Origin: Acetobacter okinawensis JCM 25146
GTDB lineage: Bacteria; Pseudomonadota; Alphaproteobacteria; Acetobacterales; Acetobacteraceae
Length of the DNA stretch: 64,000 bases
NCBI RefSeq assembly: GCF_000613865.1
Contig: NZ_BAJU01000002.1
Span: 124,001 to 188,000 of the forward strand
Direction: 5' to 3'
In this document: piece after piece, positions 1 through 10,492 of the stretch
How the letters are laid out: each line of letters opens with the position of its first letter
Position numbering within the stretch: the first letter of the stretch is position 1
Made by a program: the position numbers and the translations under genes
The notes under the pieces: model-generated
Databases searched by the model: none
What the model was told of the DNA's origin: nothing
Seen by the model: only the letters and a program-made list of their open reading frames with translations

Positions 1-396
1 GTCAGCCAGCGGACGGGTCATTTTACCGAACATGGCGGGGCAGCGGCACTTGTTGGTGAGGCCACACAAACTGGGGTCACATTTGCAACCTTTGGGTTGC
101 GGGCTTCCTCCACATTCCATGCGTATGGTGCGCTGCTTACACCGCATGCCACGTTGGGTTACCGGCATGCCTTTGGGCTGACAACCGCTACAACACACGA
201 GCGTTTTGCCGCAGGCTCACAAACCTATGACATGGATGTTGCAGGCATTGCCCTCAGCCGTGATACCGCAGTGGTGGATGCTGGCGTGGCGGTAAAGCTG
301 ACCGACAGGATTGACGTTGGACTGTCCTATATGGGGCAGTATGGCGGGCTGTTTACCAGTAGCGGCGCACATGGGCGTGTCACGTTCCGCTTTTAG
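1..396 (+). CDS. Autotransporter beta-barrel domain, C-terminal end (5' truncated by window edge)
   Basis: The reading frame is open from base 1 to the TAG at 394-396, so this is the last 131 codons of a larger protein. The text has the alternating pattern of an outer-membrane beta-barrel and ends in RVTFRF, a terminal phenylalanine typical of proteins inserted by the BAM complex. The stretch FTEHGGAAALVGE followed by VTFATFGLRAS resembles the last strands of the type V secretion translocator domain (Pfam Autotransporter family). The passenger domain lies outside the window, so its role cannot be stated. A strong hairpin terminator follows within 70 bases. Confidence 0.8.
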   Translation, partial: VSQRTGHFTEHGGAAALVGEATQTGVTFATFGLRASSTFHAYGALLTPHATLGYRHAFGLTTATTHERFAAGSQTYDMDVAGIALSRDTAVVDAGVAVKLTDRIDVGLSYMGQYGGLFTSSGAHGRVTFRF

Positions 397-462
397 GCGT
401 GCCCCGGTCCGGCGTGAGGCATAAGAACCACGCCCGACACTATTGTAAAGAATACTGCTTAC

Positions 463-502
463 GCGAATGGGATATCTGGAAAGTCCCATTCGCTCTGCTT
501 TT
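463..502 (+). terminator. Rho-independent terminator after the autotransporter
   Basis: A perfect 10-bp inverted repeat (GCGAATGGGA at 463-472, TCCCATTCGC at 484-493) with an 11-base loop is followed by a T-rich tail (TCTGCTTTT). It lies 67 bases after the autotransporter stop codon, which fits intrinsic termination of that transcript. Confidence 0.8.
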
Positions 503-787
503 AAGGTGTACTTGATATAACACTTCAGTTTTTCCTGTATAGGCAAAAATTTCAACACATGAATATTTTTATTGTTCTGATATTTTTCCAAAAATCGTGC
601 TGCAGGCGGGTAAAGCTGCTCTTTTTTAAGGCTGATATAGTCTTTTCAGGGGAGTTATTCGTCTTTGTCACCCCTCGGGGCGTAAGCTTTGGTTTCTTAA
701 ATCCAAGGCAGAGCGTCTGTTGGGTGGATACCGCAAGGATGTCTCACGCTCCCGCTTCGGGTTCTGATGGTTTTGGAGTGAGTGTTT

Positions 788-1204
788 GTGACGCAGGAAA
801 GACGTTCTTTGGGTGTGGGCTCGTGGCGTGCCTCGCCCAGTGCGATCAGGCTGAACCAGTCTGCGCGGTTTATGCGCCGCGATCTCCTGCTGTCCGGTAT
901 TGGTGCTCTGGCTGTGTGAGGGGCGTGGGTGCGGCCCCCGTAATGGCGGATACCTCGCCCGCGCCAGTGCAAGACCTCGGCGTTGCCCGGTTTATGGATG
1001 TCTCGCATTGTCTGACGGATCGCAGTGCAGCGCCTGAGTGATGATGAGATTGCCAGACTGGTCAAGTGCCTGACCCAGCGCTTTGGTAGTGGTGATCATC
1101 ACGTAACAGGGGCGCAGGTCGGGGCCATGCGCCCATCATCGCCTACGCCGCCGCCTGCTGCATCCTCGAGCACTGATCATGCGGCGGCCTTGGAGCATAC
1201 GTAA
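788..1204 (+). pseudogene. Decayed small subunit of an FAD-dependent sorbitol/fructose-type dehydrogenase
   Basis: No single frame is open, but three successive frames read like one protein. From the GTG at 788 there is a Tat-like leader, with FMRRDLLLSGIGALAV just before a TGA. The next frame gives PVQDLGVARFMDVSHCLTDR, and a third gives LSDDEIARLVKCLTQRFG to the TAA at 1202-1204. A twin-arginine leader, then 'FMxvSxxLTdR', then a helical tail is the layout of the small subunit of the three-subunit membrane dehydrogenases of acetic acid bacteria (FAD-SLDH family). At least two frameshifts are needed. No large flavoprotein or cytochrome subunit follows, so this would be an orphan relic. The assignment rests on short motifs only. 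Confidence 0.4.
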
Positions 1205-1578
1205 ATGTGAGTGCCCCCTTGGGTCGCCCGGAGTTTGGGGAAGGGAGGCTGCACGTTAGTCTGCCAACAGATGCTTTTGCTGTCTGCCCCGCTCTTTTTC
1301 CTTCTGGGAGCAGCGTGCATTTGGGCCGTGGCATGAACACTCTATGCTAAAAGTGTATAAGAATGTAATTGAATGTGCATGGTGCCACGCTGCATGGCGT
1401 AAGGGAAAGGTGTATGGCGGATTATGGAAGGTGACTTGCATGGTGTGCCCTCTCGCGCCGATACTGGGTGCTGGTGATTTTGGTTGAGGGTTACGGGCAT
1501 GGCTGACTTGTCAAAGCTGGTAGAATCGTAACAAACTCAGATTATTTATTGTTTGGTCAGGTCTTTAGGAGATTTCCC
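1205..1578. other. Intergenic stretch, nothing recognised
   Basis: I see no supported gene, repeat or RNA here. Short ORFs on the minus strand have no domain signature. The last bases carry the TAGGAG ribosome-binding site of the next gene. Confidence 0.5.
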
Positions 1579-2145
1579 ATGTGGGAAAACCCAAAACATA
1601 TTATTGTTCCCGTGTTCTTCAATTACCGTGGAACTGCGCTCTTCCACGAGGACCCGGTCAAGGTAAAGGCCAACCCCAGTGGTTTTCAAAAATTCATGGG
1701 CCTGTTTAACGAGAAGTACCTGCCTACAGACGAGATTCGTTACCAGAAGCATTTTTACTATGGCTTTGAATTCAATCCGCGCGAGGTCAAGGCAACCCAG
1801 TGTCTGATGGGGGGTATTTTTGACTTTTTTCATGCACGTGGACTGACATTCAACTATCCTGATATTTCCAACCGCAAGGGAGCGGAAATCTGGATTGGGG
1901 AATATAAATGCCATCTGTTTGATATTATGGCAGATATCAGAAACCCGCATCTGTGTGATTTTGGTTATTTTGACCCCAAAACCGGTAATGTGGTGCTTGA
2001 TGACAACGTGCGCCGCACGGGTGGCCAGCACAAATCCACAGATCTGTCTCGACGCATGGTTCGTGACAGCTTCCTGAACGGGAAGATCCTGACCAGCTGC
2101 ATCCGGGTGCTGGAAATGCCCAAAGACAAAAAGCCTGAGGCCTGA
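1579..2145 (+). CDS. Conserved-looking protein of unknown function, 188 aa
   Basis: ATG at 1579 is chosen because TAGGAG lies eight bases upstream; an in-frame TTG at 1549 would leave this site inside the gene. The protein is soluble, with no signal peptide or membrane segment. It is rich in aromatic residues (FFNYRGTALFHEDP, FGYFDPKTGNVVLDD) and ends in a lysine-rich tail. Codon use resembles the neighbouring housekeeping-type genes, and the opposite-strand ORF of similar length has no start signal, so the plus-strand gene is preferred. I do not recognise a family. It stands alone, between the decayed dehydrogenase relic and the c-di-GMP gene. Confidence 0.7.
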   Translation: MWENPKHIIVPVFFNYRGTALFHEDPVKVKANPSGFQKFMGLFNEKYLPTDEIRYQKHFYYGFEFNPREVKATQCLMGGIFDFFHARGLTFNYPDISNRKGAEIWIGEYKCHLFDIMADIRNPHLCDFGYFDPKTGNVVLDDNVRRTGGQHKSTDLSRRMVRDSFLNGKILTSCIRVLEMPKDKKPEA

Positions 2146-2383
2146 CATCGTCTTCATAACACTCTGGAGCCTTAGGGTCATCATGAGCGGCTTACTGGCA
2201 GGTCAGTCAGAGCACTGACGGGGCGTCAGCCCCAGTTGCCAACAGATGGTCTTTTAATTCCCGATATATACACAAAATAAATGTATTTTATTCATCGCTT
2301 TTCGCCATTGTTCTATAAAATCTTCTTATTTTGGGAGTAAAAACTCACCCATGCTGTGGGGCAGTCTGGGGCCGTAGCGCAGC

Positions 2384-5300
2384 ATGGTTTTTGGGTTTCA
2401 GGAAGGGTTTGTCGGTTTTATGGGGAATGCAGCAAGCCCGGATCTGGTACAAAGGCTCTATCGCGCCCTTCTCAATACGGCGGACGCGGTTCTTCAGGCG
2501 TCCACTGAACGCGAAATGTGCGACAAGACATGCACCGATCTGGTGTATGATGCACTTTTTCAGGCTGTGTGGATCGGGCGCAAGGATGAATCCGACACGT
2601 TACACGTTCTCTCCTGCATGGGAGCGGGAACGCAGGGCCTTGCTAACCTGAAGTTCAGTTTTGATAACAACCCTCTCCAGTTCCCCGTCGCAGTGGAAGC
2701 GTGGGACCGGCAGACCCTTGTTTATAGTAATGATGAGCTGAACGACCAGAAAAACGCGCCGTGGTATGATTTTCTGTGCCACAACCAATGGCGCTCTGTG
2801 CTGGCTGTGCCTATCTGGCGCGGAGGGGAGCGCTGGGCGGTCATCTCTTTTGTTTCTGCCCAGACCGATATGTTTGATGAGCAGTGCATTGGTTTATGCC
2901 AGAAAGTGTCTGAACTGCTCGGGCATGCGCTGGATAAGCTGGATGGTCAGAAACGGCTGGAAAAACTCCAGAATGAGGAAGCAAGTCGTGCACGCCATGA
3001 CCCGCTGACCGGGCTGCCTAACCGGTTGGCGCTTGAAGAGTATATGCCGCAGGCCATAGCCCGGGCAGTACGTCAGGGCTCGTCAGTGGCTGTGGGCATG
3101 CTGGATCTGGACGATTTCAAGCTGGTTAATGACGGGTATGGGCACGAGGCTGGCGATCGTCTTTTGCAAACACTGGGGCGGCGCCTGCAAGAGCATGTGC
3201 GCCATACGGATTATGTCGCCCGGCTTGGGGGGGATGAGTTTGTCATTATTCTGGAAAATCTCGACCCACTTTTGCAGGTAACACAAGCCACGAAAATTCT
3301 GGACACTCTGCACAAGGCGGTGGAAACGCCTTTCCCCATTTCCAACGATGCCTTTGCCATGGTGGGTATGACGCTGGGGTTGGCACTCTACCCGGTGGAT
3401 GGGGAGGACCCGGACACGCTGTTACGGCGTGCGGATGCGGCTATGTATTTGTCCAAGCAGAACAAATCCACGCGCAAAACCTGGTGGTGCATGGCCAGCA
3501 ATACCCGGCAGTTGCCTGTTGAGGAGAGTGTGGAGCAGGTTGCATTCAATCCCTACGGTGCAGAAGCGGCGGAACTGCTGACCCGGGCCAAGGCTTTCCT
3601 CACCCGCATACGGCAGAATTTTATTGAATGTTTTTATGACAGCCTTGCAAAACTTCCTGATGCCCGCACCGCATTGTCCGCTCTGGCACCAGAGCAGCTT
3701 GAGCGGCTGAAAAGCCAGCAGGCAGCCCATCTGGATTTTCTGTTAGGAGCTCAGACACAGCGACAGGAAATTCTACAACAGGCCCGCCGCCTTGGCGTTA
3801 TTCATACATTATGTGGTATTTCGCCCGCATTGTTGGGAGAAGCTTATAGTATTTACAGGCGTTTGTTGATTGACAGTCTGGATAAAGCTCTGCTGCGTGC
3901 CTATGACCGGTACCATATTCTGCTGACAACAGAAATGCGCTTACAGGATGATAAAGGCGCACAGCTTGAGGCGGGTCAGAAGATCGAGGAGCACTACTTC
4001 TCTCTTTTATCAACCCGTTTGCCGGTAGCGGGTTGTGTCTGGCCAGATGTCAGCGAACAGGGGGTGGAAGCATTGGGCCGCTTGCCTGGCATCCGCGCTG
4101 TTCTGCTTTTTCGTATGAATCCGGCCGGCGAACTGGTGGTTGAACATAGTGGTGGCACCGTCGGTGCGCATTTGACGCAGACATTAAGGGAGAAGATTTC
4201 GCAGCCTGTTGTCAATGCCCAGTCGGTTTTTGGTAATACGGTTACCGGTCTGGCTTGGCGGACACGGCAGCAGCAGAGCTGTGCTTCCTATTCGACTGAC
4301 CCAAATGCCCAGCTCTGGCGCGGATGATGGAGACATTGGGTATCAGCTCTTCCATCAGCATTCCAATTTCCGTGGAGGAGGAACAGGTTGCAGTCGTGCT
4401 GGCATTGTTTGGCGCGTACCCCAATCAGTTTGAAACACAGCGGATGCAGCAGTTTGCCCGCAGCCTGCAGCACCGTTGGGAACAGATGTGGCTGCGGTGC
4501 AGCTTCCAGCGTGGTTCCGGCGTTGCTGAAGAACAGTCCTGTTACATACGCGACAGGCTGTTCAGTGATGGGTTGCGTATGTACGTGCAGCCTATTGTGA
4601 ATTTGCGTACAGGTGCTCTACTGGAGGTGGAAGCTCTTGTCCGTATTCAGGATACAAACGGCAGCATCATAGAGCCAGGGAGTTTTTTGTCCCTGCTAGG
4701 CAGAACGAACTGGACAGGCTGTTCCATATGGGGCTTGAAGACTGCCTGGCCCTGCTGGAGCGCTGGCAGAAGGATGGGCAGGTTATTAACCTTGCCATCA
4801 ATATGCCCCCGACTTACCTGCTGAATGAGGATGGGCCCGCCTGGGTTGCAGGGGCGTTGCAGCGCTACAATATTCAGCCGGAGCAGTTAACGGTTGAACT
4901 GCTGGAAACCCAGATGATCGACCGGCCATACAGGATGAAGCCATCCAGAAGTTCAAGGCGACAGGGGTTAAAATCGCTATTGATGATCTGGGGTCGGGGT
5001 ATAGCAACCTCTTGCGCCTCTCTTCCCTCCCTTTTGATATTATCAAAGTGGATCAGGGGCTTTTGCGCAACATTCGTACAGCTCCTCTTCAGACCTTCAG
5101 TATGGTCAAGTCCGTGCTGGATATGGGGGTGGATTTCCACGAACTGGTTATTGTGGAAGGGTTGGAAGATGATGATGTTATTGAAGCCATTTATCATCTG
5201 GGGTGCCGCTACGGTCAGGGCTATGGCATTTCGCCTCCCATGCCGCCAGAGCAGTTTCCACAATGGTATGACGCATATCGCCTAAAAACACATGCCTGTG

Positions 5301-5587
5301 CGTATGGCACGGAGTTGGTCAGTGACCTTGGTGTGTTGGCTTATCATTGGTTGTCCACTCGGGGTGGGCAAAGTGCCAGCAAACACTCTTTGCATACATG
5401 TCTTATAACGCGCTGGCTGGCAGCGCAGGGTTTGGAAGGGTCGGAGTCAGCACAATGGCATGAACAATGCCACGGCGGAGAGGATATTATTGAGGCATCC
5501 CGCAAATTTATTGGCTGGTTGGTCAAAAGAGTGACGGACGCCAATGCTAAGCGTCAAATTCTGGCACAAAGTGCGCAAGGCAGTTAG
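2384..5587 (+). pseudogene. GAF-GGDEF-globin-like-GAF-EAL cyclic-di-GMP protein, broken by three frameshifts
   Basis: This would synthesise and/or degrade cyclic di-GMP. Reading through the breaks gives a GAF-like domain (about residues 20-180) and a GGDEF domain with an intact RLGGDEF signature near residue 283 and an RxxD inhibitory site (RHTD) just before it. A helical segment of about 150 residues follows with LKSQQAAHLDFLL and RRLGVIHTLCGI, resembling globin-coupled sensors, with a candidate proximal histidine. A second GAF-like segment and an EAL domain (EVEALVRIQD; IAIDDLGSGYSNLLRL) come last. Single-base frame changes occur near 4320, 4695 and 4928. At the first, the TGA overlaps an ATG (ATGA), so two separate polypeptides are formally possible. 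The next two breaks cut the EAL domain and would remove phosphodiesterase activity if real. The GGDEF half could still work alone. Confidence 0.8.
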
Positions 5588-5680
5588 TCAATGCACGCCT
5601 GAGGTGGAAGTTGCCGTATCTGGAGTGGGTACGGCATTGGGCGGGCTATGCTGCTATCCTATGCAATGTTGCAGGTCTGG

Positions 5681-6646
5681 TCAGATTTTGTCCTGAATAA
5701 AAAATTTAGGTCTATGCTTGGTTTCCATGTAAATTTTTCCAATATATTCACCTATAACGCCAAGGCAAAGAAGTTGAACACCGCCAAGGAAGAAGATTGA
5801 AATTTCTACGGACGCCCATCCAAGAATAGCATGACCATAAAACTTTTTTATAATAACAAAAATACTGATAAATATTGAAAAAAGACAGGTAAATGCGCCA
5901 AGGAGCGATATCAGGCGTAATGGTTTTATTGTAAGGGAGGTAATGCCCTCGATGGCAAGTGAGAGCATTTTATAAAAGGGATATTTTGATTCTCCAGCAC
6001 AGCGTTCCTTGCGGGAATAAAAAACCTGAGTGCTCCTGTACCCCAACAAAGGGATCATACCCCGCAGGTATATGTTCTGTTCTTCAAATTGTAAGAGGCT
6101 GTGCAGGGCGCGGCGGCTGAGCAACCTGAAATCCGCATGATTGGCAACCTGCTGAATGCCCATAACTTCCATCAGCTTATAAAAGCTGTTGGCGCTCCAT
6201 CTTTTAAAAAAACTGTCACAGGAACGGTCGGAGCGGACGCCATAAACAATCTCGTTCCCCTCCATGTATTTTGCAACCATTTGGGGAATGCAGGCCGTAT
6301 CGTCCTGCAAATCGGCATCAATACTAACGCTAATATCTGTTTCCGTGCAGGACAGGCCAGCCATCAAGGCAATCTGGTGGCCACGGTTGCGGGAAAGCCT
6401 GATTCCATGCACCAGATTGTCTGTTTGGGCTGCCTGTTCAATCAGGCTCCAGGTTTTGTCACGGCTGCCATCATCCACAAACAGGATGTGGCTCTGTACT
6501 GTAATTTTTTTTTCTTCAATAGCGGTGTTCAGAAGAGACGTGAGCTCGGACACACAGAAAGAAAAAACCTCCTCCTCGTTATAGCAAGGAACAACTATCG
6601 TAAGAGATGGAATATCGTCTCTGTGCTGTGGAGGAAACGTGTGCAT
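5681..6646 (-). CDS. Family 2 glycosyltransferase, polyprenyl-phosphate (GtrB/DPM1-like)
   Basis: It is predicted to transfer a sugar from a nucleotide donor to undecaprenyl phosphate on the cytoplasmic face of the inner membrane. The N-terminal catalytic domain has TIVVPCYNEEE, LFVDDGSRDKTW and SIDADLQDD, the nucleotide-binding and metal-binding aspartates of GT2 enzymes. Two long hydrophobic segments near the C-terminus (about residues 235-310) match the membrane anchor of GtrB and ArnC-like proteins. Length (321 aa) is normal for the family. ATG at 6644-6646 begins the protein. It faces away from the two polytopic membrane proteins at 7211-10290, which are plausible users of the lipid-linked sugar. 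Confidence 0.9.
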   Translation of the reverse strand: MHTFPPQHRDDIPSLTIVVPCYNEEEVFSFCVSELTSLLNTAIEEKKITVQSHILFVDDGSRDKTWSLIEQAAQTDNLVHGIRLSRNRGHQIALMAGLSCTETDISVSIDADLQDDTACIPQMVAKYMEGNEIVYGVRSDRSCDSFFKRWSANSFYKLMEVMGIQQVANHADFRLLSRRALHSLLQFEEQNIYLRGMIPLLGYRSTQVFYSRKERCAGESKYPFYKMLSLAIEGITSLTIKPLRLISLLGAFTCLFSIFISIFVIIKKFYGHAILGWASVEISIFFLGGVQLLCLGVIGEYIGKIYMETKHRPKFFIQDKI

Positions 6647-7210
6647 TTATGAGAGCCAACCCCTTAAGAACCGCGATCGAAAACTATTGTTAAGGCTCTA
6701 TATAGGATGTGTGCGCCATTTTGTATCCACCAGAAGCGGGACAGACCCTATTTTTATGGGGGTATGGACCTAGATGTGGTGTTAAAGATTCCGTGGGATT
6801 TTATTCCTGCGGTCAACTGCTGTTATGCACCAGATGCGTCAAGGTTCCGCGCCATTGGAGCCGTTGCGCAGTCTACTACGCAAGGTTCTGCGGCCATGCC
6901 TGCAGCCGCCTTAGCCTATCGTGCCGTATGAATGTACCGAACTGCGCTGCTGTCATGGTTACCCATTGTTGAAATCTATATGAGCCCTAAAAAGCTCAAT
7001 ATTGCGTAGATTGGCTAATATTTATCATTCTTCATCTGTGGGGTTCATGCGGTAAGAATGTTATTTTTTGAGTGAGAGTGGTATTGAATATTTAAAATCG
7101 TACCGTGAAGACTCTATTGGGGTTGTAGTGTTTGTAAAAATTTAGCTTATGATATAGCTTTTCAAGCTATTTTTCGGTATGGAACGCCCATACGGAGTGG
7201 GTGGTTGGTT
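6647..7210. other. AT-rich intergenic stretch between divergent glycosyltransferase genes
   Basis: No supported gene. Overlapping short ORFs at 6707-6972 have no recognisable domain. The right half becomes very AT-rich and probably contains the promoter of the membrane protein starting at 7211. A GGAG lies about 11 bases before that start. Confidence 0.4.
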
Positions 7211-8647
7211 ATGGACAATTTGATAAAAAAAATCACAGAAAAGACAAAATTACAAAAAAACATTCTCAGAATGTGCGTGTTTTTGTTTCTTTCGACATTT
7301 TTAGTTTATTCATCCAGTTTTTTTCTGGCACCCTTTAATGATTGGGATGTCAGTTTTTATCCAGTTATTGGACGGGGGATATTTGAACATCATCTTTTGC
7401 CGTATAACTACCTGTTTGATCATAAGCCTTACCTTGTTTACGTGCTTTATTATCTCTGGTGTCGGGTGGAGCCGCTCGTTAATGGGCGCTTTATGCTCCT
7501 GACGCTCGCCTGTGCTGGAATGACTTCTTTTTTTCTGGGGAAAGTATATAAAGCCAGTAAATGGAGGATATTTATTTTTCTCTGCCTTTTCTCAGCGTTC
7601 TGTGATTACTTTGACGGAAACACAGAGGTAATTCAGGCAGCATTGATATCTTTATTTGTTTATTTAATTACAAAAAGCCTAAAATTATATGAAGATATAA
7701 ACCTTTTTCTATCAGGATGCGTTTTATCATTTTCATCAAATATAAATTATTTATCTGGGTTTATATTGGCGCTGATCTCCGGTGCCTTTTTCATTTGCAC
7801 AAATTTGAATTTTCGTAGAATTTCATGGTTTTTATTTGGAATAATTTCATCACTTTTTGTGATATTCCTGCCATTTTTTGTTATGGATCATGGAAACATT
7901 GTTGAATATTTTTTCATGCAGCATCACTTCCTTCATAATTATGCATCCAGCTTTAGGGACCGAATTGCTGGTATTGCATATTTGTTTTGCGATTTGCTAT
8001 TTTTACTGCCTATCCTCATATCGTGGGTGGCAGGAAGATACTTTTTTTCAGATATAAAATATAAAGTTCTTTCTTTTTGGTTTGTGTTTGCGGTTCTGGC
8101 AACAGCGTTATCGGGCCATGGTTATACACATTATTTCTCGTTGTTTTATGTCCCAGCTATAATGATGCTCGTGATTTTATATCATGACGGTAAGTTGAAG
8201 TATCCTTCTGTGCTTATACCCTTCATTCTATATGTCGAAATTTCCATGATCTTGGCTGTTATCTCTAATGTGAATAGTATGAAGCATACGGCAAGGGAGA
8301 ACCCGGCTCTTGTTACCCAGTTGGTTGGTCACGAAAAGGTTTTGAACATAAATTCAGACCATTCTCTATATTATCTCGCGAATTTGGAACCATTTGAAAA
8401 ATTTTCTTTTCAAGGACAAATGGAAATTTATTATAAAGATAATTACAATGATATGTACATGAAAGATTTAATGGATAAACCAAAGTTCGTAATTTTACCG
8501 TATCGAGGGTGTGTGGATGACACGGTAGATAAGAGTATTTGCTCATTTATTCTCAAAAACTACAAGCTGGATTTTGTGTCCTACAGCAAGAAAAACCCTA
8601 ACAACAACAGTGGGAGGTATTATGAATTATATGAGCTACTAAAATAG
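7211..8647 (+). CDS. Polytopic membrane protein, probable GT-C type glycosyltransferase
   Basis: About 479 aa with roughly ten hydrophobic segments. Near the N-terminus, PFNDWDVSFYPVIGRGI followed by LFDHKPYLVYVLYYLW resembles the first periplasmic loop of GT-C/ArnT-like enzymes, where an acidic residue and the (D)HKP motif lie near the polyprenyl-phosphate-sugar site. A soluble C-terminal tail follows the last helix. ATG at 7211 is preferred over the TTG at 7205. It probably moves a lipid-linked sugar on to surface polysaccharide, in partnership with the GtrB-like enzyme next door. The gene is noticeably richer in A and T than the rest of the window, a sign of horizontal origin. The precise acceptor cannot be read from sequence. 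Confidence 0.7.
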   Translation: MDNLIKKITEKTKLQKNILRMCVFLFLSTFLVYSSSFFLAPFNDWDVSFYPVIGRGIFEHHLLPYNYLFDHKPYLVYVLYYLWCRVEPLVNGRFMLLTLACAGMTSFFLGKVYKASKWRIFIFLCLFSAFCDYFDGNTEVIQAALISLFVYLITKSLKLYEDINLFLSGCVLSFSSNINYLSGFILALISGAFFICTNLNFRRISWFLFGIISSLFVIFLPFFVMDHGNIVEYFFMQHHFLHNYASSFRDRIAGIAYLFCDLLFLLPILISWVAGRYFFSDIKYKVLSFWFVFAVLATALSGHGYTHYFSLFYVPAIMMLVILYHDGKLKYPSVLIPFILYVEISMILAVISNVNSMKHTARENPALVTQLVGHEKVLNINSDHSLYYLANLEPFEKFSFQGQMEIYYKDNYNDMYMKDLMDKPKFVILPYRGCVDDTVDKSICSFILKNYKLDFVSYSKKNPNNNSGRYYELYELLK

Positions 8648-8660
8648 TGCTGCGGCCACA

Positions 8661-8708
8661 AAGTATGAGCTGACAGATCCGGAGTGGAAACGTAAGGGCT
8701 TTCCTTGG
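8661..8708 (+). mobile_element. Possible start of an IS5-family transposase, tiny remnant
   Basis: The frame reads KYELTDPEWKRKGFPW and then stops. 'YxLTDxEW' is the usual beginning of IS5-family transposases common in acetic acid bacteria. Only about 16 codons remain and no terminal repeats are visible, so this is at best an insertion scar between the two membrane-protein genes. Confidence 0.3.
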
Positions 8709-8798
8709 TAGTACCAAAAGCATTGTCATGGAAAGGGTATAAGATCGTGTTCAGAGACGATTTTACATACCTTAAATGTGAGTTAGAGTTATAAATAT

Positions 8799-10290
8799 AT
8801 GCATAAACTAAATGATAATTTTAAAAACAGAAGCTTCTTTTTTGTTTTTATGTCATATATATTGTTTTCGCTCCCCATATTTTTGGCCAATGTATATTAT
8901 ATGGATGATAATGCCCGTGCGTTATATGGGTACACTTGGAGCCGAAGCGGACGTATATTTTCGACTTTCATCATGAATGCCCTTGATTTGCGTCTGAATA
9001 ATATTATTGACTGCGCACCGTTGGGACAGATTCTTGGTTTGGCAGTTCTGGCGTGTTCCGCTGTCTTTTTTACACAGAGAGTAACGCGCCAATCTTCGCC
9101 AGATTGGGTTTCTTTAAGCATATGCGGTGTGCCTCTGGCTGCACAGCCCTTTTTTCTTGAAAATCTGTCTTACAGGTTTGATGCTTTACCCATGCTTATG
9201 GCTCAGGCCTGTGCAGTCTTTGCGTGTGCTTTGCCATTAGACTGGTCAATACGCCGGAAACTGGGAGTATGTATTGCTCTTGTTTTTAGCATTATGGCTT
9301 TTTATCAACCGAGCTTGAATACATTTTTAGGGCTCTCTCTCATTGTTTTCCTTGCAGACTGCCAGCATGAAAATTGTGCCAGAGCATGGCGTTCTTTAGG
9401 GATAAAAGTTGCATCGCTTGTTGTAGCTGGGCTTTTTTATAAAGCAGTCATAGTGCGCTATTTTGTGCATGGTGATTTTGAAAGCAGTCATGCTGTGGCT
9501 GTGAGTCTGCGTGATGTATCTTTGATACAGTTTAAAAATAATGCGGCAGAAGTCTTGGGGTTGTTGAATGCCCTGTTATCAGGTGGGGCAAAACCAATTT
9601 TTCTTGCTCTGTATGCCGTATCAACACTGGTGACGTTTTTCTTGGGTTTTCAGATTTTAAAGGAAAAATCAAAGGAAAATATTGTCTCAGGTTTGTTTAT
9701 TTTTGTAATACCTTTTGCAATTCTATTTCTTTTATCTGGAATTATGTTTTTATTGAAAAATCCCTATAGTGTTCCACGTACATTTGTGTCTTTTTCGACA
9801 TGTGCTATTTTTGCTAGTCTTTTTTTTCTTGCAGCCATTTGCACAGAAGTTTCGATGGGTCGGGTTGTTACCGATACTGTATTTTTTTGTCATTTCTTTC
9901 AGTTATGGAAATGCTCTCAAAGAAAATGCCCATTTTCAAACATATCACATAGAACGTATTGCAGGAGTTCTGGAAGATGCTGGGTTTGAGGCTGGGGATG
10001 ACTTGTTCCTTTACGGTGATGAGGTGCAATCCCCCATTGTGCATAACGCTATTGTCGCTATGCCTGTGCTTGGCAGGTTAATGCCCCGTCAGGGAATCCA
10101 TGAAGACGATATTTTTGGATATTCGTTGTTGCGTGGGCGCGGCATAGAAGGGCGCGAACATACTGCACAGGAATGGGGCAACGCTCGTACGTGCCTTAAA
10201 CCAGAATATCGCGTGCATGTATCATCTGATTTTGCAGTATTTCATATCAACCATACGTTCTGTGTGCAGGAACTTCGCCCTAAAGCGTAA
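8799..10290 (+). pseudogene. GtrII-like membrane glucosyltransferase, one frameshift in a T run
   Basis: The N-terminus (NVYYMDDNARALYGYTW then RSGRIFSTFIM) matches the start of the GtrII glucosyltransferase family: an acidic pair after helix 1 and a GR motif. About nine hydrophobic segments follow. The frame closes around 9989, but the rest of the protein continues in another frame to a stop at 10290, ending in a soluble domain (YGDEVQSPIVHNAIV). The switch falls in a run of eight T at about 9823-9830; removing one T joins both halves into a protein of about 496 aa. It may therefore be a slippage site, a sequencing error or a true null. With the GtrB-like and GT-C-like neighbours it forms an O-antigen or cell-surface glucosylation set. 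Confidence 0.75.
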
Positions 10291-10492
10291 CAGCCGCTTT
10301 TGGAGGACGATGGTGAGTTGGGCTTGCCCTGATGTGTGGCAGGTCCGGGGGCAGGGCGTGGTTTTATCCGCGCCTGCTTGATCCTGTATTTAGGCCTGTG
10401 TTGCAGTATTTTATCAGGCACTCTGTAAGATAGATCTGTATCGGTTTTGTGTTCTGTCATCCCGTAATATACTGGTCTTCAAAAGTGGGTTC

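Noticed and set aside
559-1041. 160-codon plus-strand ORF
   Set aside because: Only its last third fits the dehydrogenase small-subunit relic; the first part has no coding character and cysteine-rich chance composition.
2220-2233. GGGGC/GCCCC hairpin as a terminator
   Set aside because: Only five base pairs and no T tract; too weak to call.
4324-4327. ATGA overlap as a genuine two-gene arrangement or programmed frameshift in the c-di-GMP protein
   Set aside because: The break lies within a GAF-like domain and two further breaks follow, so simple indels are more likely. No slippery heptamer was seen.
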